From NCBI RefSeq assembly GCF_001274775.1, contig NZ_LGUE01000008.1:125941-189940 (forward strand): a stretch of 64,000 nucleotides of DNA, in the 5' to 3' direction. The position numbers and the translations under genes were made by a program. Below the pieces are notes generated by a model. That model did not search any database, was not told where the DNA came from, and saw only the letters and a list, made by a program, of their open reading frames with translations. Below are positions 9,160 through 17,213 of this stretch, piece by piece (within the stretch, counting starts at the first letter, position 1; each line of letters starts with the position of its first letter). The DNA comes from Rossellomorea marisflavi. GTDB taxonomy: Bacteria; Bacillota; Bacilli; Bacillales; Bacillaceae_B.

Positions 9160-10143
9160 TTAGAAACGTTTATATCCGACAAACTTCGGAGCCCAATACG
9201 TATTATTCAGTTTCGTCACCACAACGCCGCTGTCAGATGCATGGATGAATTCCCCGTTGCCGAGGTAGATTCCCATGTGGCTGATGCCGGCTTTGTATGT
9301 ATTTTCGAAGAATACGAGGTCACCCGGAACCGGATTGGAGACGGATTTCGCCTGGCTATAGTAGCCTTCCGTGCTCGTACGGGAGATGGAGTAGCCCGCT
9401 TCGTTGAATACATAGTAGATGAACCCACTGCAGTCGAATCCGGACGGCGTCGTACCGGCCCATTTATACGGGGTGCCGAGGTACTTCTTCGCCACGTTCA
9501 CGACCGTGGATGATGACGGGGTCTGTGTGCCCGTGCTTGTGGTTTTGACCGTTCCGGTTGAAGTGGAAGTAGAGGTCGAGCCGCTCACCTTGAGCTTCTG
9601 ACCGACATAGATCGTGTTGGACGTAAGCTTATTCCATGACTTCAATTGTGAAATGGTTACATCATATTTGTACGCGATGTAGGATAAAGAGTCACCGGAT
9701 TTGACCGTATAGCTTCCGGACGTCGACGGTTTTGAAGCCGTAGTGGTCGAGGTCGAAGTGGACTTCGAGCTTCCGGACACGATCAATTTTTGACCAGGAT
9801 AAATCAGGTCACTCTTTAGATTGTTCCATTTCTTCAGATCCGCTACATACACATTGTACTTCTGACCGATCTTCGACAGGTAGTCACCGGACTTCACGGT
9901 GTACGTGGTAGTAGATGATGATGACGTTGTCGATTTCGACACTTCCAATACTTGATTCACATAGATCATATCGGACTTGAGTTTGTTCATGGATTTCAGA
10001 CTTGAGACACTTGTATTGTATTTAACGGCGATTCCAGAAAGCGTATCCCCAGACTTTACTTTATAAGAGGCAGCCTCAATCGAATCGACAGCCATAGATG
10101 ACAGAACAGCAGCAGTTGTAAAAGCGATTATCGTTTTCTTCAA
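9160..10143 (-). CDS. LysM-NlpC/P60 peptidoglycan endopeptidase (autolysin)
   Basis: The 327-residue secreted protein has a signal peptide (about 1-25), three LysM modules starting near [22 protein letters not shown] and [11 protein letters not shown], and a C-terminal NlpC/P60 domain (about 210-327) with catalytic Cys in [12 protein letters not shown] and the His region GDLVFFEN...SHMGIYLG. Such enzymes (LytE/LytF/CwlS group) cut D-Glu-DAP bonds at the wall. It starts at TTG 10143, 8 nt after AAGGAG; no ATG in frame has a site. A close paralogue lies at 50792-51850 and also starts with TTG. Confidence 0.93.
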   Translation of the reverse strand: MKKTIIAFTTAAVLSSMAVDSIEAASYKVKSGDTLSGIAVKYNTSVSSLKSMNKLKSDMIYVNQVLEVSKSTTSSSSTTTYTVKSGDYLSKIGQKYNVYVADLKKWNNLKSDLIYPGQKLIVSGSSKSTSTSTTTASKPSTSGSYTVKSGDSLSYIAYKYDVTISQLKSWNKLTSNTIYVGQKLKVSGSTSTSTSTGTVKTTSTGTQTPSSSTVVNVAKKYLGTPYKWAGTTPSGFDCSGFIYYVFNEAGYSISRTSTEGYYSQAKSVSNPVPGDLVFFENTYKAGISHMGIYLGNGEFIHASDSGVVVTKLNNTYWAPKFVGYKRF

Positions 10144-10447
10144 GATCTTTCTCCTTCGCAAATAATGTCGTTTTTGCACGCCTACCCATTATCTCCGAAC
10201 TAGTCCGATAGGTTAATAGGCTTATTTTCTTATGTGAAGAAAAACATGGAAGAAAGCCCAGTATAATCACGTTTAGTAATTTGTGGTAATGATGGTAGTT
10301 TGGTTTGTTCATAGGTGGTTTGGGGTATTTATGGGGGCTGTTTCCTATATTGGGGGCTTTATAAGGAAGGAATTAACATGTTTTGGGATATTAAGGTATA
10401 ATACTAATCAGAACGGTTTACCGTATTTTGAAGAGAAATGGGGTTGA
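10144..10447. other. Intergenic gap between divergent genes
   Basis: No gene is supported in this AT-rich 304-bp stretch between divergent genes. A TATAAT box (10398-10403) sits 45 bp before the right-hand gene without a clear -35 partner. Confidence 0.5.
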
Positions 10448-10942
10448 ATGTTGAAGAAGATTTTGCTTTTTTCTTCTATATTGTTTGTCGGGATTCTCGC
10501 GGGGGGTTTGTTGTGGGTACAGAAAGAGGGAGAGACTGCTCCCCTGTCGATGAAGGATAAGATCGAGGCTGCTGCTCAGGAAATCCATGTCGAGGAGATA
10601 CTGCAGAGCCACTTGATTGAGGATGGGTTAGAAGCGGTTTTGTTCCTTCTGAAGGACGATCGGATCGGATACGCCCTCGTAAAGGATGATGAGATTCACC
10701 ACGTATTATGGACGAATACAAATCAAACCTATGATCAGTACCAACATCACGTCATATTGCTGGGGAAGAAGGAAGATCCCGCCCATACACGTCTGACGGC
10801 GACGATTATACGGCCTCTTGACCAGCCGAAGAACTATCGTACGGTTGAGCTGGGAGAGGGCGAGTATTATCTGGAATCCTTTGAGATTCCGAAAGAGGAT
10901 GAGCAAGTTCGTTTTGGGGAAGATGGATGGCGGTTTAACTAA
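10448..10942 (+). CDS. Membrane-anchored extracytoplasmic protein, unknown function
   Basis: The 164-residue protein has an N-terminal hydrophobic anchor (about 4-24, no lipobox cysteine) followed by a soluble acidic domain. I do not recognise the family. It is monocistronic, with a terminator 9 bp after the stop. The start is ATG 10448, preceded by a weak GGGG site; TTG 10451 is an alternative. Confidence 0.72.
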   Translation: MLKKILLFSSILFVGILAGGLLWVQKEGETAPLSMKDKIEAAAQEIHVEEILQSHLIEDGLEAVLFLLKDDRIGYALVKDDEIHHVLWTNTNQTYDQYQHHVILLGKKEDPAHTRLTATIIRPLDQPKNYRTVELGEGEYYLESFEIPKEDEQVRFGEDGWRFN

Positions 10943-10950
10943 TGTTGATT

Positions 10951-10981
10951 AGGAAGCCTTAGTTGGATGGGCTTCTTTTTT
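10951..10981 (+). terminator. Terminator after the 10448 gene
   Basis: GAAGCC and GGCTTC form a stem around a 10-nt loop, followed by TTTTTTT. Confidence 0.8.
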
Positions 10982-11046
10982 TATGGATTGTTGAATAAGG
11001 GGACTGCAAGCGCTACTCAAATGCACGAAAATCGGCTGAAATGGAA

Positions 11047-11085
11047 GGCTGGCGGGGTGATTGCTCCTGTGCGCCAGCCCTTTTC
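11047..11085 (+). terminator. Stem-loop with T-rich tail between convergent genes
   Basis: GGCTGGCG (11047-11054) pairs with CGCCAGCC (11072-11079), followed by CTTTTCTTT. It lies between convergent genes and could back up the upstream terminator. The same stem could act on the minus-strand kinase transcript, but no T-run exists there. Confidence 0.5.
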
Positions 11086-11086
11086 T

Positions 11087-11247
11087 TTCAACTCTAATGG
11101 ATTTACTTTCAACTGTTGCCGATTTACTTTTAACTTTCGATGATTTACTTTCAACTTTGATGTTCGACTCAATTCCCATTTTCAACTATGCTACATAACG
11201 TTCAACTTCAAGTGATTACTTTCAACTTTCATTGTTTATTTTCAAGT
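11087..11247. repeat. Imperfect 20-21-bp tandem repeats (TTCAACT family)
   Basis: TTCAACT or close variants recur at 11087, 11108, 11129, 11150, 11181, 11201, 11221 and 11241, mostly within TTTACTTTCAACTTT. The period is 20-21 bp with one longer step. The array fills the gap downstream of the histidine kinase gene. Confidence 0.8.
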
Positions 11248-11260
11248 CTCGTGACAGCTC

Positions 11261-12697
11261 CTATCTAATAGGAAACTCCACCACAAACATCGTCCCTTCA
11301 GACGAGCTACTCTCCAGGCGAAGGCTGCCTCCGTGGGCCTGGGCGAGCATCCGGGAAAACGGCAGTCCCAGCCCGAGGCCGCGCGTCTTGAGTTTCTTAT
11401 CTTCCCCGCGGTAGAAGCGTTCGAATACCAGCGCTTGTTCTGCTTCCGGTATCCCGCTCCCGGTATCGCTGACCGATACGGTGCAGAACTCCCCTTTCCG
11501 CTCTAGCTTCACACGCAGACTGCCTTCTGCTTCAGGGAGAGCCTGTCGGGCGTTGTTTAGGAGGTTGATGAGGATCTGCTCGACCCGCAGGGGATCCACG
11601 TCCGCTTCCATGTCTTCAGGAGGTGTCTCCACTTCCAGCTGGAACGACTCGTTCACCTGGGTCTGCTTCCACTGATTCACGATATCCTCCACAAGGTCGT
11701 TCATGGAGACGGTCTCTTTCCGCACGGGGATGGCTCCTGATGAGAAGGAGTTGAAGTCAAGAAGGTCGCCGATCATCCGCTGCAGGCGGTCCACTTCCTT
11801 CAGGGAGATGTCGAGGAATTCCTTCGCTTCGTCCTCGGTCACGACCTCGTCCTTCACCGCCTGGATTAGGCCGCTGATGGAGGTGACCGGCGTCTTCAGA
11901 TCGTGGGTGACACCAGCAAGGAGTTCCGATCTGAACTGCTCTAGATGCTGAAGCTTCTCGGCCATCTGCTGGAAGGAGTCCACGAGCTCGTAAATTTCCT
12001 TCTCCTTGGCGGGTTCTTTCAGGCTGACGTTGTAATTCCCTTCGCTTACGACTCTCGCCGCACTCGCGACTTCCGAGATCGGTGCCGACAGCTTGCGTGA
12101 CAGATAGTAGATGACGAGCCAGCCAAGCAAACCGAGGCTCACCAGGAGGATGGCGAGTAGCCGGTACTCCTGGTTCACTTTCCCGAGATCCTTCTCGAGG
12201 TTCAGCATGACCACATAGCCGAGGACATCATCACCGTTTTTCACCGGCTGGCTGATGGCGTACGCCTTCCCTTCTTCACCAAGGTCGATCTCTACCTTTC
12301 TTTTCTCAAAGAATGACGGCGAGATCTTTTGTGCTTGTGGCTGAGCTCCCGGTGGTCCTCCGCGGAAATGGTTCTTGTCGGAGAGGACGTTGCCTTCGGG
12401 ATCGACGACGAAGGTGGACGGCGGCTCATCAAGGTTAAGGAGCTTGCTCCGCTCTTCGACGACGTCCTTCAAGACAGGCGGAATGAGGATCTGTCCGTCT
12501 TCCGTCACGATCCGGTCGGCGAGCTCCTGGGCCATGACCTGGGTCAGGTTCAGGCGGTTATCAATCGTCGTCTTCCGGATCCAGATCACCGAGATGAGGG
12601 CGATGACGAGGAGTCCGACGACGAGGGTGATGAGGTAGCGGGTCGTCCAGTAGCGGAGGAGCGTCTGGCGGCCAGGCTCTTTAGCCTTGGTGAACAC
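11261..12697 (-). CDS. Membrane sensor histidine kinase
   Basis: The 478-residue kinase has two membrane helices (about 21-40 and 179-199) bracketing a ~140-residue extracellular sensor, then a HAMP domain (about 200-250). The dimerisation domain has phospho-accepting H265 in GVTHDLKTPVTS, and an HATPase_c domain follows with N, G1 (SDTGSGI) and G2 (GLGLGL) boxes. It starts at GTG 12697 inside the end of the response-regulator gene (17-bp overlap), so the pair is translationally coupled. The signal is unknown. Confidence 0.93.
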   Translation of the reverse strand: MFTKAKEPGRQTLLRYWTTRYLITLVVGLLVIALISVIWIRKTTIDNRLNLTQVMAQELADRIVTEDGQILIPPVLKDVVEERSKLLNLDEPPSTFVVDPEGNVLSDKNHFRGGPPGAQPQAQKISPSFFEKRKVEIDLGEEGKAYAISQPVKNGDDVLGYVVMLNLEKDLGKVNQEYRLLAILLVSLGLLGWLVIYYLSRKLSAPISEVASAARVVSEGNYNVSLKEPAKEKEIYELVDSFQQMAEKLQHLEQFRSELLAGVTHDLKTPVTSISGLIQAVKDEVVTEDEAKEFLDISLKEVDRLQRMIGDLLDFNSFSSGAIPVRKETVSMNDLVEDIVNQWKQTQVNESFQLEVETPPEDMEADVDPLRVEQILINLLNNARQALPEAEGSLRVKLERKGEFCTVSVSDTGSGIPEAEQALVFERFYRGEDKKLKTRGLGLGLPFSRMLAQAHGGSLRLESSSSEGTMFVVEFPIR

Positions 12698-13367
12698 TGA
12701 ACTGATACCCCAATCCCCTGAGCGTACGGATCTCCCCCTGCTCCTTCGGCCACTCCTCCAGTGACTTCCGGATCCGCTTCACGGCAAGATCCACGGCGCG
12801 GTCGCTTCCTTCATAATCCATGCCCCACACCCGGTCGATGAGCTGCTCGCGCGTGAACGTCTGATTCGGGTGGTCACTCAGAAATAGAAAGACGGAAAGA
12901 TCCCGCGGCGTCAGCGTGATCTCCTCCCCTTTCAAGTGAACGGTATGGGACTGGCGGTTTATTTTCAGATCACCATAGAGCCTTACGCTTCCAGTATCGT
13001 ACACGGGTCCACTCCTTCTCAGAACGGCCTGGACGCGTGCGACGACTTCATCCCCGATGAACGGCTTCGCAATGTAATCATCGGCACCTGAAGTCAGCCC
13101 CTTCAGACGATGGTCCACGTCGCCGAGGGCCGTGAGCATGATGACAGGCGTCGGGGCCAGAGTCCTGATTGACTCCAGGACCGACCAGCCATCACCGTCC
13201 GGCAGCATGACATCGAGAAGCACAAGATCCGGCTGCACATCCCTATAATCCTTCATGGCCTCGCTGCCTGAGTACGATTGCACTACGTCAAAGCCGTTTT
13301 TCGTCATGTACGCCTTCAGGACCCTGGATATGGTGATTTCATCTTCAACGATCTGTATGGTTTTCAT
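12681..13367 (-). CDS. OmpR/PhoB-family response regulator
   Basis: The 228-residue protein has a receiver domain with acidic pair E8/D9, phospho-acceptor D52 in LVLLDVMLPDGDGW, T/K signalling residues (MLTALGD, AKPF) and a C-terminal winged helix with LTPRDLSVFLFL and VKRIRKSLEE. It is the partner of the overlapping kinase gene. A secreted repeat protein gene lies immediately upstream in the same direction, separated by a terminator. Confidence 0.94.
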   Translation of the reverse strand: MKTIQIVEDEITISRVLKAYMTKNGFDVVQSYSGSEAMKDYRDVQPDLVLLDVMLPDGDGWSVLESIRTLAPTPVIMLTALGDVDHRLKGLTSGADDYIAKPFIGDEVVARVQAVLRRSGPVYDTGSVRLYGDLKINRQSHTVHLKGEEITLTPRDLSVFLFLSDHPNQTFTREQLIDRVWGMDYEGSDRAVDLAVKRIRKSLEEWPKEQGEIRTLRGLGYQFSVHQG

Positions 13368-13429
13368 ATGAGAAATCCTCCTATAGATGCATTATAAGGG
13401 AAAATGGGGTGGGGAAGAAATGCTTGGGG

Positions 13430-13460
13430 AAAAAGAAAGAGTGCCAGGGGGACGGCACTC
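13430..13460 (-). terminator. Terminator between the secreted repeat protein and regulator genes
   Basis: GAGTGCC / GGCACTC form a 7-bp stem, followed on the minus strand by TTTCTTTTT. Confidence 0.78.
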
Positions 13461-13478
13461 TCATTTATATGAAAGGGG

Positions 13479-14249
13479 TCAAAGGGTCACGCTGGTCTGG
13501 GATGCATCCAGATCGGTCTTGTCATCAGACTGATCGCCTTCCTTCGTACTGCTGTCTGGACCGTGATCACCGCCACCGCGCGGGCCTTTCATCTTCACGC
13601 CGAGATCCTCAAGCTGCTCATGCGCTTCTTCCCGGGTGATGGTCCCCTCGACCGCCTTCTTCAGGATGGCCTGGGCTTTTTTCTTCGTTTCTGCATCCAG
13701 ATCGGCAAACGGATCCGGCATCTTGTCGAGGTCGAAGTCCACATCGAGCTCATCAAGCTCCTTCTGCGCCTCATCCTTTGTGATCATGCCGGCCATATAG
13801 CGGTCGCGGATGTCATGGGTCTTCTGGTGAGTCTCCTCATCCATCCCGTCCGGGCGCTGCGGCATCTCGATACCGAGATCTGCGATCTTTTCCTTCGCTT
13901 CTTCCTCCGTCATATCACCCGACTTCACTTTGTCACGGATGTCATCCAGCTTTTGTCTGGTCTCATCATCAAGCTCCATACCTGGTGCGCCGTGATGGCC
14001 ACCGCGCCCCGGAGGACGGATCCCCAACTCATCGAGCTTTTCTTTCGCCTCATCCCTCGTGATGGTCCCATCCTCCACCTGGCCCTTGATTTCATCCAGC
14101 TTGGACTTTGTTTCCTCATCAAGCTGCTGCTTCTCCTCCACCTGCGGCTGATCCGCCGTATCCTGCGTCGTCGCCGTATACGCAGCCGGCGCCAGAATTC
14201 CCAATGACAATGCACCCGCCACCACTTTTGCCGATAGTACATTCAACAT
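13479..14249 (-). CDS. Secreted four-repeat helical protein (DUF2680-like pattern)
   Basis: The 256-residue protein has a signal peptide (about 1-26, cleavage near the TATTQDT region) and four degenerate repeats of about 45-50 residues built on the pattern LDEET-K-LDEI-D-G-IT-DEAKEKL-ELGI. They begin at about residues 40, 92, 137 and 184, with Gly/His- or Pro-rich linkers. The pattern recalls Bacillus DUF2680/YckD proteins and, loosely, Spy/CpxP-type sensors. A strong site (GGAGG) precedes the ATG. It lies just ahead of a response regulator and kinase, so it may be their target or an accessory sensor; this is inference only. Confidence 0.82.
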   Translation of the reverse strand: MLNVLSAKVVAGALSLGILAPAAYTATTQDTADQPQVEEKQQLDEETKSKLDEIKGQVEDGTITRDEAKEKLDELGIRPPGRGGHHGAPGMELDDETRQKLDDIRDKVKSGDMTEEEAKEKIADLGIEMPQRPDGMDEETHQKTHDIRDRYMAGMITKDEAQKELDELDVDFDLDKMPDPFADLDAETKKKAQAILKKAVEGTITREEAHEQLEDLGVKMKGPRGGGDHGPDSSTKEGDQSDDKTDLDASQTSVTL

Positions 14250-14503
14250 CTTACCTACCTCCAGTTCATTTTGAATTTGTAGATTTTAGCCTTGCAAGAA
14301 TGATTGTAGGGGGTGAATGTGTCAGGAGGATGTCGGGGGAGAAACTTATCTTTCAGAATTCGCTACTAATTCAGGTTTATCCATGGTTATATCTGTATAT
14401 AAACCTTTATATGTTAAAAATACCTCACCCCGAAACTTTAATACATCACTCAAAGAATGAGACGCACATGCCATCTATTCCAGATTAGAAAAGAGGTTAA
14501 GGT

Positions 14504-14833
14504 ATGGGTTATGATCCTTTGATCAAAGCTTTAAAAGACCATAGGAAATCTACCATAGTAATGGAGTGGGAAAATGGACTAAAAGTAAGTGGGAAATTAG
14601 ATACTATTTTTGAAACAGATAATGGATATGAAGATGATGATGTTAATTTCAAAGAATACGACTCAGCTATATTTAGAGTGGATAACATTTTATCTGAACC
14701 ACATGACGTGGACAATGTTATTTATAAGTGGCTGGCTAATCATAAAGGCGATCTTATAGAGGTATCTCTATATAATGACTGTCCGAGTATACTTAAATTA
14801 ACAAACGGAGTAACAATCTGGAAATACCTCTAA
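14504..14833 (+). CDS. Small acidic protein of unknown function
   Basis: The 109-residue soluble protein contains a beta-rich stretch, MEWENGLKVSGKLDTIFET, that loosely suggests a small barrel fold. I do not recognise a family. AAGAGG precedes the ATG. Its codon use is clearly more AT-rich than the neighbours, and it stands alone between unrelated genes, which suggests acquisition by transfer. Confidence 0.65.
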   Translation: MGYDPLIKALKDHRKSTIVMEWENGLKVSGKLDTIFETDNGYEDDDVNFKEYDSAIFRVDNILSEPHDVDNVIYKWLANHKGDLIEVSLYNDCPSILKLTNGVTIWKYL

Positions 14834-14885
14834 TCCCCTATTAAAATATTCAATGCAAAACTATTTTATAGTTGTTACATCAACT

Positions 14886-14928
14886 CCCAAATGGGCATCT
14901 TCTTGTAGATGCCCATTTGGGGGTTTTT
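14886..14928 (+). terminator. Terminator downstream of the 14504 gene
   Basis: A perfect 15-bp stem with arms CCCAAATGGGCATCT and AGATGCCCATTTGGG surrounds a 6-nt loop and is followed by GGTTTTTG. Confidence 0.88.
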
Positions 14929-14957
14929 GCTATGTAATTTTATATAGACACTAATTA

Positions 14958-14972
14958 TGAAAACGCTCTACA
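14958..14972. promoter_or_regulatory. cre-like site upstream of the treP promoter
   Basis: TGAAAACGCTCTACA resembles a CcpA site with one extra base. It sits just upstream of the -35 box of treP. Confidence 0.35.
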
Positions 14973-14978
14973 TTTATA

Positions 14979-15007
14979 TTGACAACATGTATATACAAGA
15001 TTACAAT
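14979..15007 (+). promoter_or_regulatory. treP promoter (SigA-type)
   Basis: TTGACA (14979-14984), a 17-bp spacer and TACAAT (15002-15007) give a near-consensus SigA promoter. A TreR operator lies inside the spacer and another just after the expected start site. Confidence 0.85.
14987..14998. promoter_or_regulatory. TreR operator O1, in the promoter spacer
   Basis: ATGTATATACAA contains the TGTATATACA palindrome core of known tre operators. It lies between the -35 and -10 boxes, so bound repressor would exclude RNA polymerase. Confidence 0.85.
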
Positions 15008-15018
15008 TGAACTAGATC

Positions 15019-15030
15019 TTGTATATACAA
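15019..15030. promoter_or_regulatory. TreR operator O2, downstream of the start site
   Basis: TTGTATATACAA is a perfect 12-bp palindrome centred about 32 bp from O1, just after the predicted transcription start near 15014. Confidence 0.87.
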
Positions 15031-15040
15031 CACAGTATTT

Positions 15041-15054
15041 TGAAAGCGTTACCG
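15041..15054. promoter_or_regulatory. cre-like CcpA site in the treP leader
   Basis: TGAAAGCGTTACCG matches TGWAANCGNTNWCA except at two positions. Its place just downstream of the start site is typical for CcpA repression. Confidence 0.55.
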
Positions 15055-15134
15055 ATAGATTAGGAGTTTCTACTCATTCCATATGGGGAATGGTTGTTAC
15101 AAATGTAAGCGAACACATTTTGGGAGGGATACAC

Positions 15135-16550
15135 ATGAGTGTGGATAGACAATCGGTTAAACAGATCATCGAGGCCATCGGAGGAGCGGACAATATTTCG
15201 ACCGCGACACATTGCGTGACACGTCTTCGTCTTATTCTGAAGGATGAAGGAAAAGTAGATAAAGAGAAATTGGATGATATCGATATCGTAAAGGGATCAT
15301 TCTCTTCAAACGGACAGTTCCAGGTCGTCATCGGTCAGGGGCTCGTCGATAAGGCCTATAAAATTCTTGCAGAGGAAACAGGCATCCAGGAAGTATCAAA
15401 GGAAGACGTGAAGAATGAAGCGTCCAAGAATTTGAATCCGCTTCAACGGGCCATCAAGACCTTAGCTGACATCTTCATCCCGATCCTGCCGGCCATCGTC
15501 ATGGCGGGTCTTCTAATGGGGCTGAACAATATCCTTACGGGTCCCGGAATCTTTTTCGACAATAAGTCCGTCATCGACGTCTATCCACAATGGGCAGACC
15601 TCACCAATATCATCAACCTGATCGCCAATACGGCCTTCACCTTCCTTCCTGCACTCATCGGTTGGTCGGCCATGAAGCGTTTTGGCGGGAATCCGCTGCT
15701 TGGGATTGTTCTTGGATTGATTCTTGTCCATCCGGACCTTCTCAATGCATGGGCATACGGATCTGCTGAGAAGATCCCGACTTGGAACATCTTCGGTCTT
15801 GAAATCGACAAAATCGGGTATCAGGGACAAGTTCTTCCGATCCTCGTTGCTTCTTATGTATTAGCGAAAATTGAGCGTTTCTTGGATAAACATGTACATG
15901 ATTCAATCAAACTGTTGGTTGTAGCACCTGTTGCCTTGCTCGTCACTGGACTACTTTCATTCATCGTCATCGGTCCGATCACGTTCTTCATCGGTAACCA
16001 ACTGACAGACGGCGTCATCTGGATCTTCAGTCACTTCGGCTGGCTCGGTGGTCTACTGTACGGTGGATTGTACGCGGTCATGGTCATCACCGGGATGCAC
16101 CATACGTTCCTGGCCGTCGACCTGCAGCTTGTATCCAACACAGGCGGAACATTCCTATGGCCGATCCTGGCTCTATCCAACATCGCACAGGGATCTGCCG
16201 CACTAGCCATGATGTTCCTTGCGAAAAAACAAAACCAAAAACTGAGCGGCCTGGCCGGTACCTCCGCCCTTTCCGCTTATCTCGGAGTCACTGAACCTGC
16301 CATGTTCGGGGTCAACCTGCGCTACAAATTCCCGTTCATCGCAGCCATCATCGGTTCCGCCGTCGGAGGCGTCCTGCTGGCCACAACAGGCACCGAAGCC
16401 TTCTCCATCGGCGTAGGAGGAATCCCAGGTATCTTCTCCTTCAAACCGCAATACTACCTGACATTCGCCATCGGAATGGTCATCTGTATCATCATCCCAT
16501 TCCTGCTCACCATCCTATTTGCCAAATTCAGCAAAAACAAAATCAGCTAA
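15135..16550 (+). CDS. treP: Trehalose-specific PTS EIIBC component
   Basis: The 471-residue permease imports trehalose as trehalose-6-phosphate. EIIB (about 1-85) carries phospho-Cys C27 in ATHCVTRLRL; EIIC (about 105-471) has GMHHTFLAVD and GVTEPAMFGV. No EIIA domain is present. The start at 15135 has GGGAGGG upstream; the 52 extra upstream residues run through the promoter and operators and are not coding. Identity rests on the TreR operators flanking it and treA downstream. It is regulated by TreR and probably CcpA. Confidence 0.94.
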   Translation: MSVDRQSVKQIIEAIGGADNISTATHCVTRLRLILKDEGKVDKEKLDDIDIVKGSFSSNGQFQVVIGQGLVDKAYKILAEETGIQEVSKEDVKNEASKNLNPLQRAIKTLADIFIPILPAIVMAGLLMGLNNILTGPGIFFDNKSVIDVYPQWADLTNIINLIANTAFTFLPALIGWSAMKRFGGNPLLGIVLGLILVHPDLLNAWAYGSAEKIPTWNIFGLEIDKIGYQGQVLPILVASYVLAKIERFLDKHVHDSIKLLVVAPVALLVTGLLSFIVIGPITFFIGNQLTDGVIWIFSHFGWLGGLLYGGLYAVMVITGMHHTFLAVDLQLVSNTGGTFLWPILALSNIAQGSAALAMMFLAKKQNQKLSGLAGTSALSAYLGVTEPAMFGVNLRYKFPFIAAIIGSAVGGVLLATTGTEAFSIGVGGIPGIFSFKPQYYLTFAIGMVICIIIPFLLTILFAKFSKNKIS

Positions 16551-16555
16551 AACAG

Positions 16556-16585
16556 TTGAACCAACTTGTATATACAAGTTAAAAT
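16556..16585 (+). promoter_or_regulatory. Putative treA promoter with embedded TreR operator O3
   Basis: Immediately after treP, TTGAAC (16556-16561), an 18-bp spacer and TAAAAT (16580-16585) form a plausible promoter. The spacer holds AACTTGTATATACAAGTT (16563-16580), a perfect 18-bp palindrome and the best TreR operator in the window. The layout copies the treP promoter, with the operator in the spacer. Confidence 0.65.
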
Positions 16586-16587
16586 GA

Positions 16588-16623
16588 GGGAGCGACAAGG
16601 ACAACCAGTCCCGCTCCCTTTTT
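16588..16623 (+). terminator. Terminator of treP
   Basis: GGGAGCG (16588-16594) pairs with CGCTCCC (16612-16618), followed by TTTTT. The 5' arm coincides with the expected start site of the O3 promoter. Confidence 0.82.
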
Positions 16624-16815
16624 ATCAATCTAAAATAAAAAGCAACCGTGATGAAAGGTTGCTACACACAATTGATTTTGGACAGAATGGGGAGTAGTGC
16701 TAAGGCGTGACGTTCATACTCACATAAGATCGAAACACTCATCACGAAGTAGAGAGGTTTCTTTCAAACCTACTAAAATGGATGTCGAACATAACATCCA
16801 CCCTACCACCACAAA

Positions 16816-16940
16816 GTGCCTTGCAGCGAAGGCCACCTGACTCCTACGGGAATAGAGGGTAGCTTGAGACCCTGCAGGCGAAGCCAAAGCGGCTCAGGCA
16901 CCCTCCCCGAGGAAAGCAGGTGGCCGAAGCGGAAAGGCAC
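16816..16940 (+). repeat. Structured intergenic repeat, copy A (125 nt)
   Basis: Nested inverted arms predict one long hairpin: GTGCCTT/AAGGCAC at the ends, GGCCACCTG (16831-16839)/CAGGTGGCC (16917-16925) inside, then GAGGGT-A-GCTTGAG (16855-16868) with CTCAGGC-ACCCTC (16893-16905). It lies in the treA leader and belongs to a GC-rich intergenic repeat type seen in Bacillaceae (cores CTACGGGA, TTGAGACCC, GAGGAAAGC). Confidence 0.8.
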
Positions 16941-17024
16941 GAACCAGTTAAATAGTCTATGAAGTAGAAGATGTTTTTCAAACCTATAAGGATGTCGAAC
17001 ATACCGTCCGCCCTACCACCACAA

Positions 17025-17149
17025 GTGCCTTGCAGCGAAGGCCACCTGACTCCTACGGGAAGAGAGGGTAAGTTGAGACCCTGCAGGCGCCAGCCGAAGC
17101 GGCTCAACACCCTCCCCGAGGAAAGCAGGTGGCCGAAGCGGAAAGGCAC
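17025..17149 (+). repeat. Structured intergenic repeat, copy B (125 nt)
   Basis: This second tandem copy lies 209 bp after copy A, with homology extending upstream of the hairpin from about ATGTCGAACATA. The same nested helices form. The inner helix is GTTGAG (17072-17077)/CTCAAC (17103-17108), where a C-G pair of copy A has become G-C. Confidence 0.8.
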
Positions 17150-17213
17150 GAACCCAATTCAGTAACCCATGAACCACACCCTAAAAAACCACACTAAAAG
17201 GAAGGTGTCCCAA

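Noticed and set aside
10949..11185. 78-residue ORF with VESKS repeats on the minus strand
   Set aside because: It is the translation of the 21-bp repeat array and terminator region, with no ribosome site or conserved domain visible.
14979..15134. N-terminal extension of TreP
   Set aside because: It covers the -35/-10 boxes and both TreR operators; ATG 15135 has GGGAGGG and starts the EIIB domain.
16844..17149. 101-residue minus-strand ORF across the structured repeats
   Set aside because: Its internal repetition only mirrors the tandem DNA elements; no ribosome site or recognisable domain.
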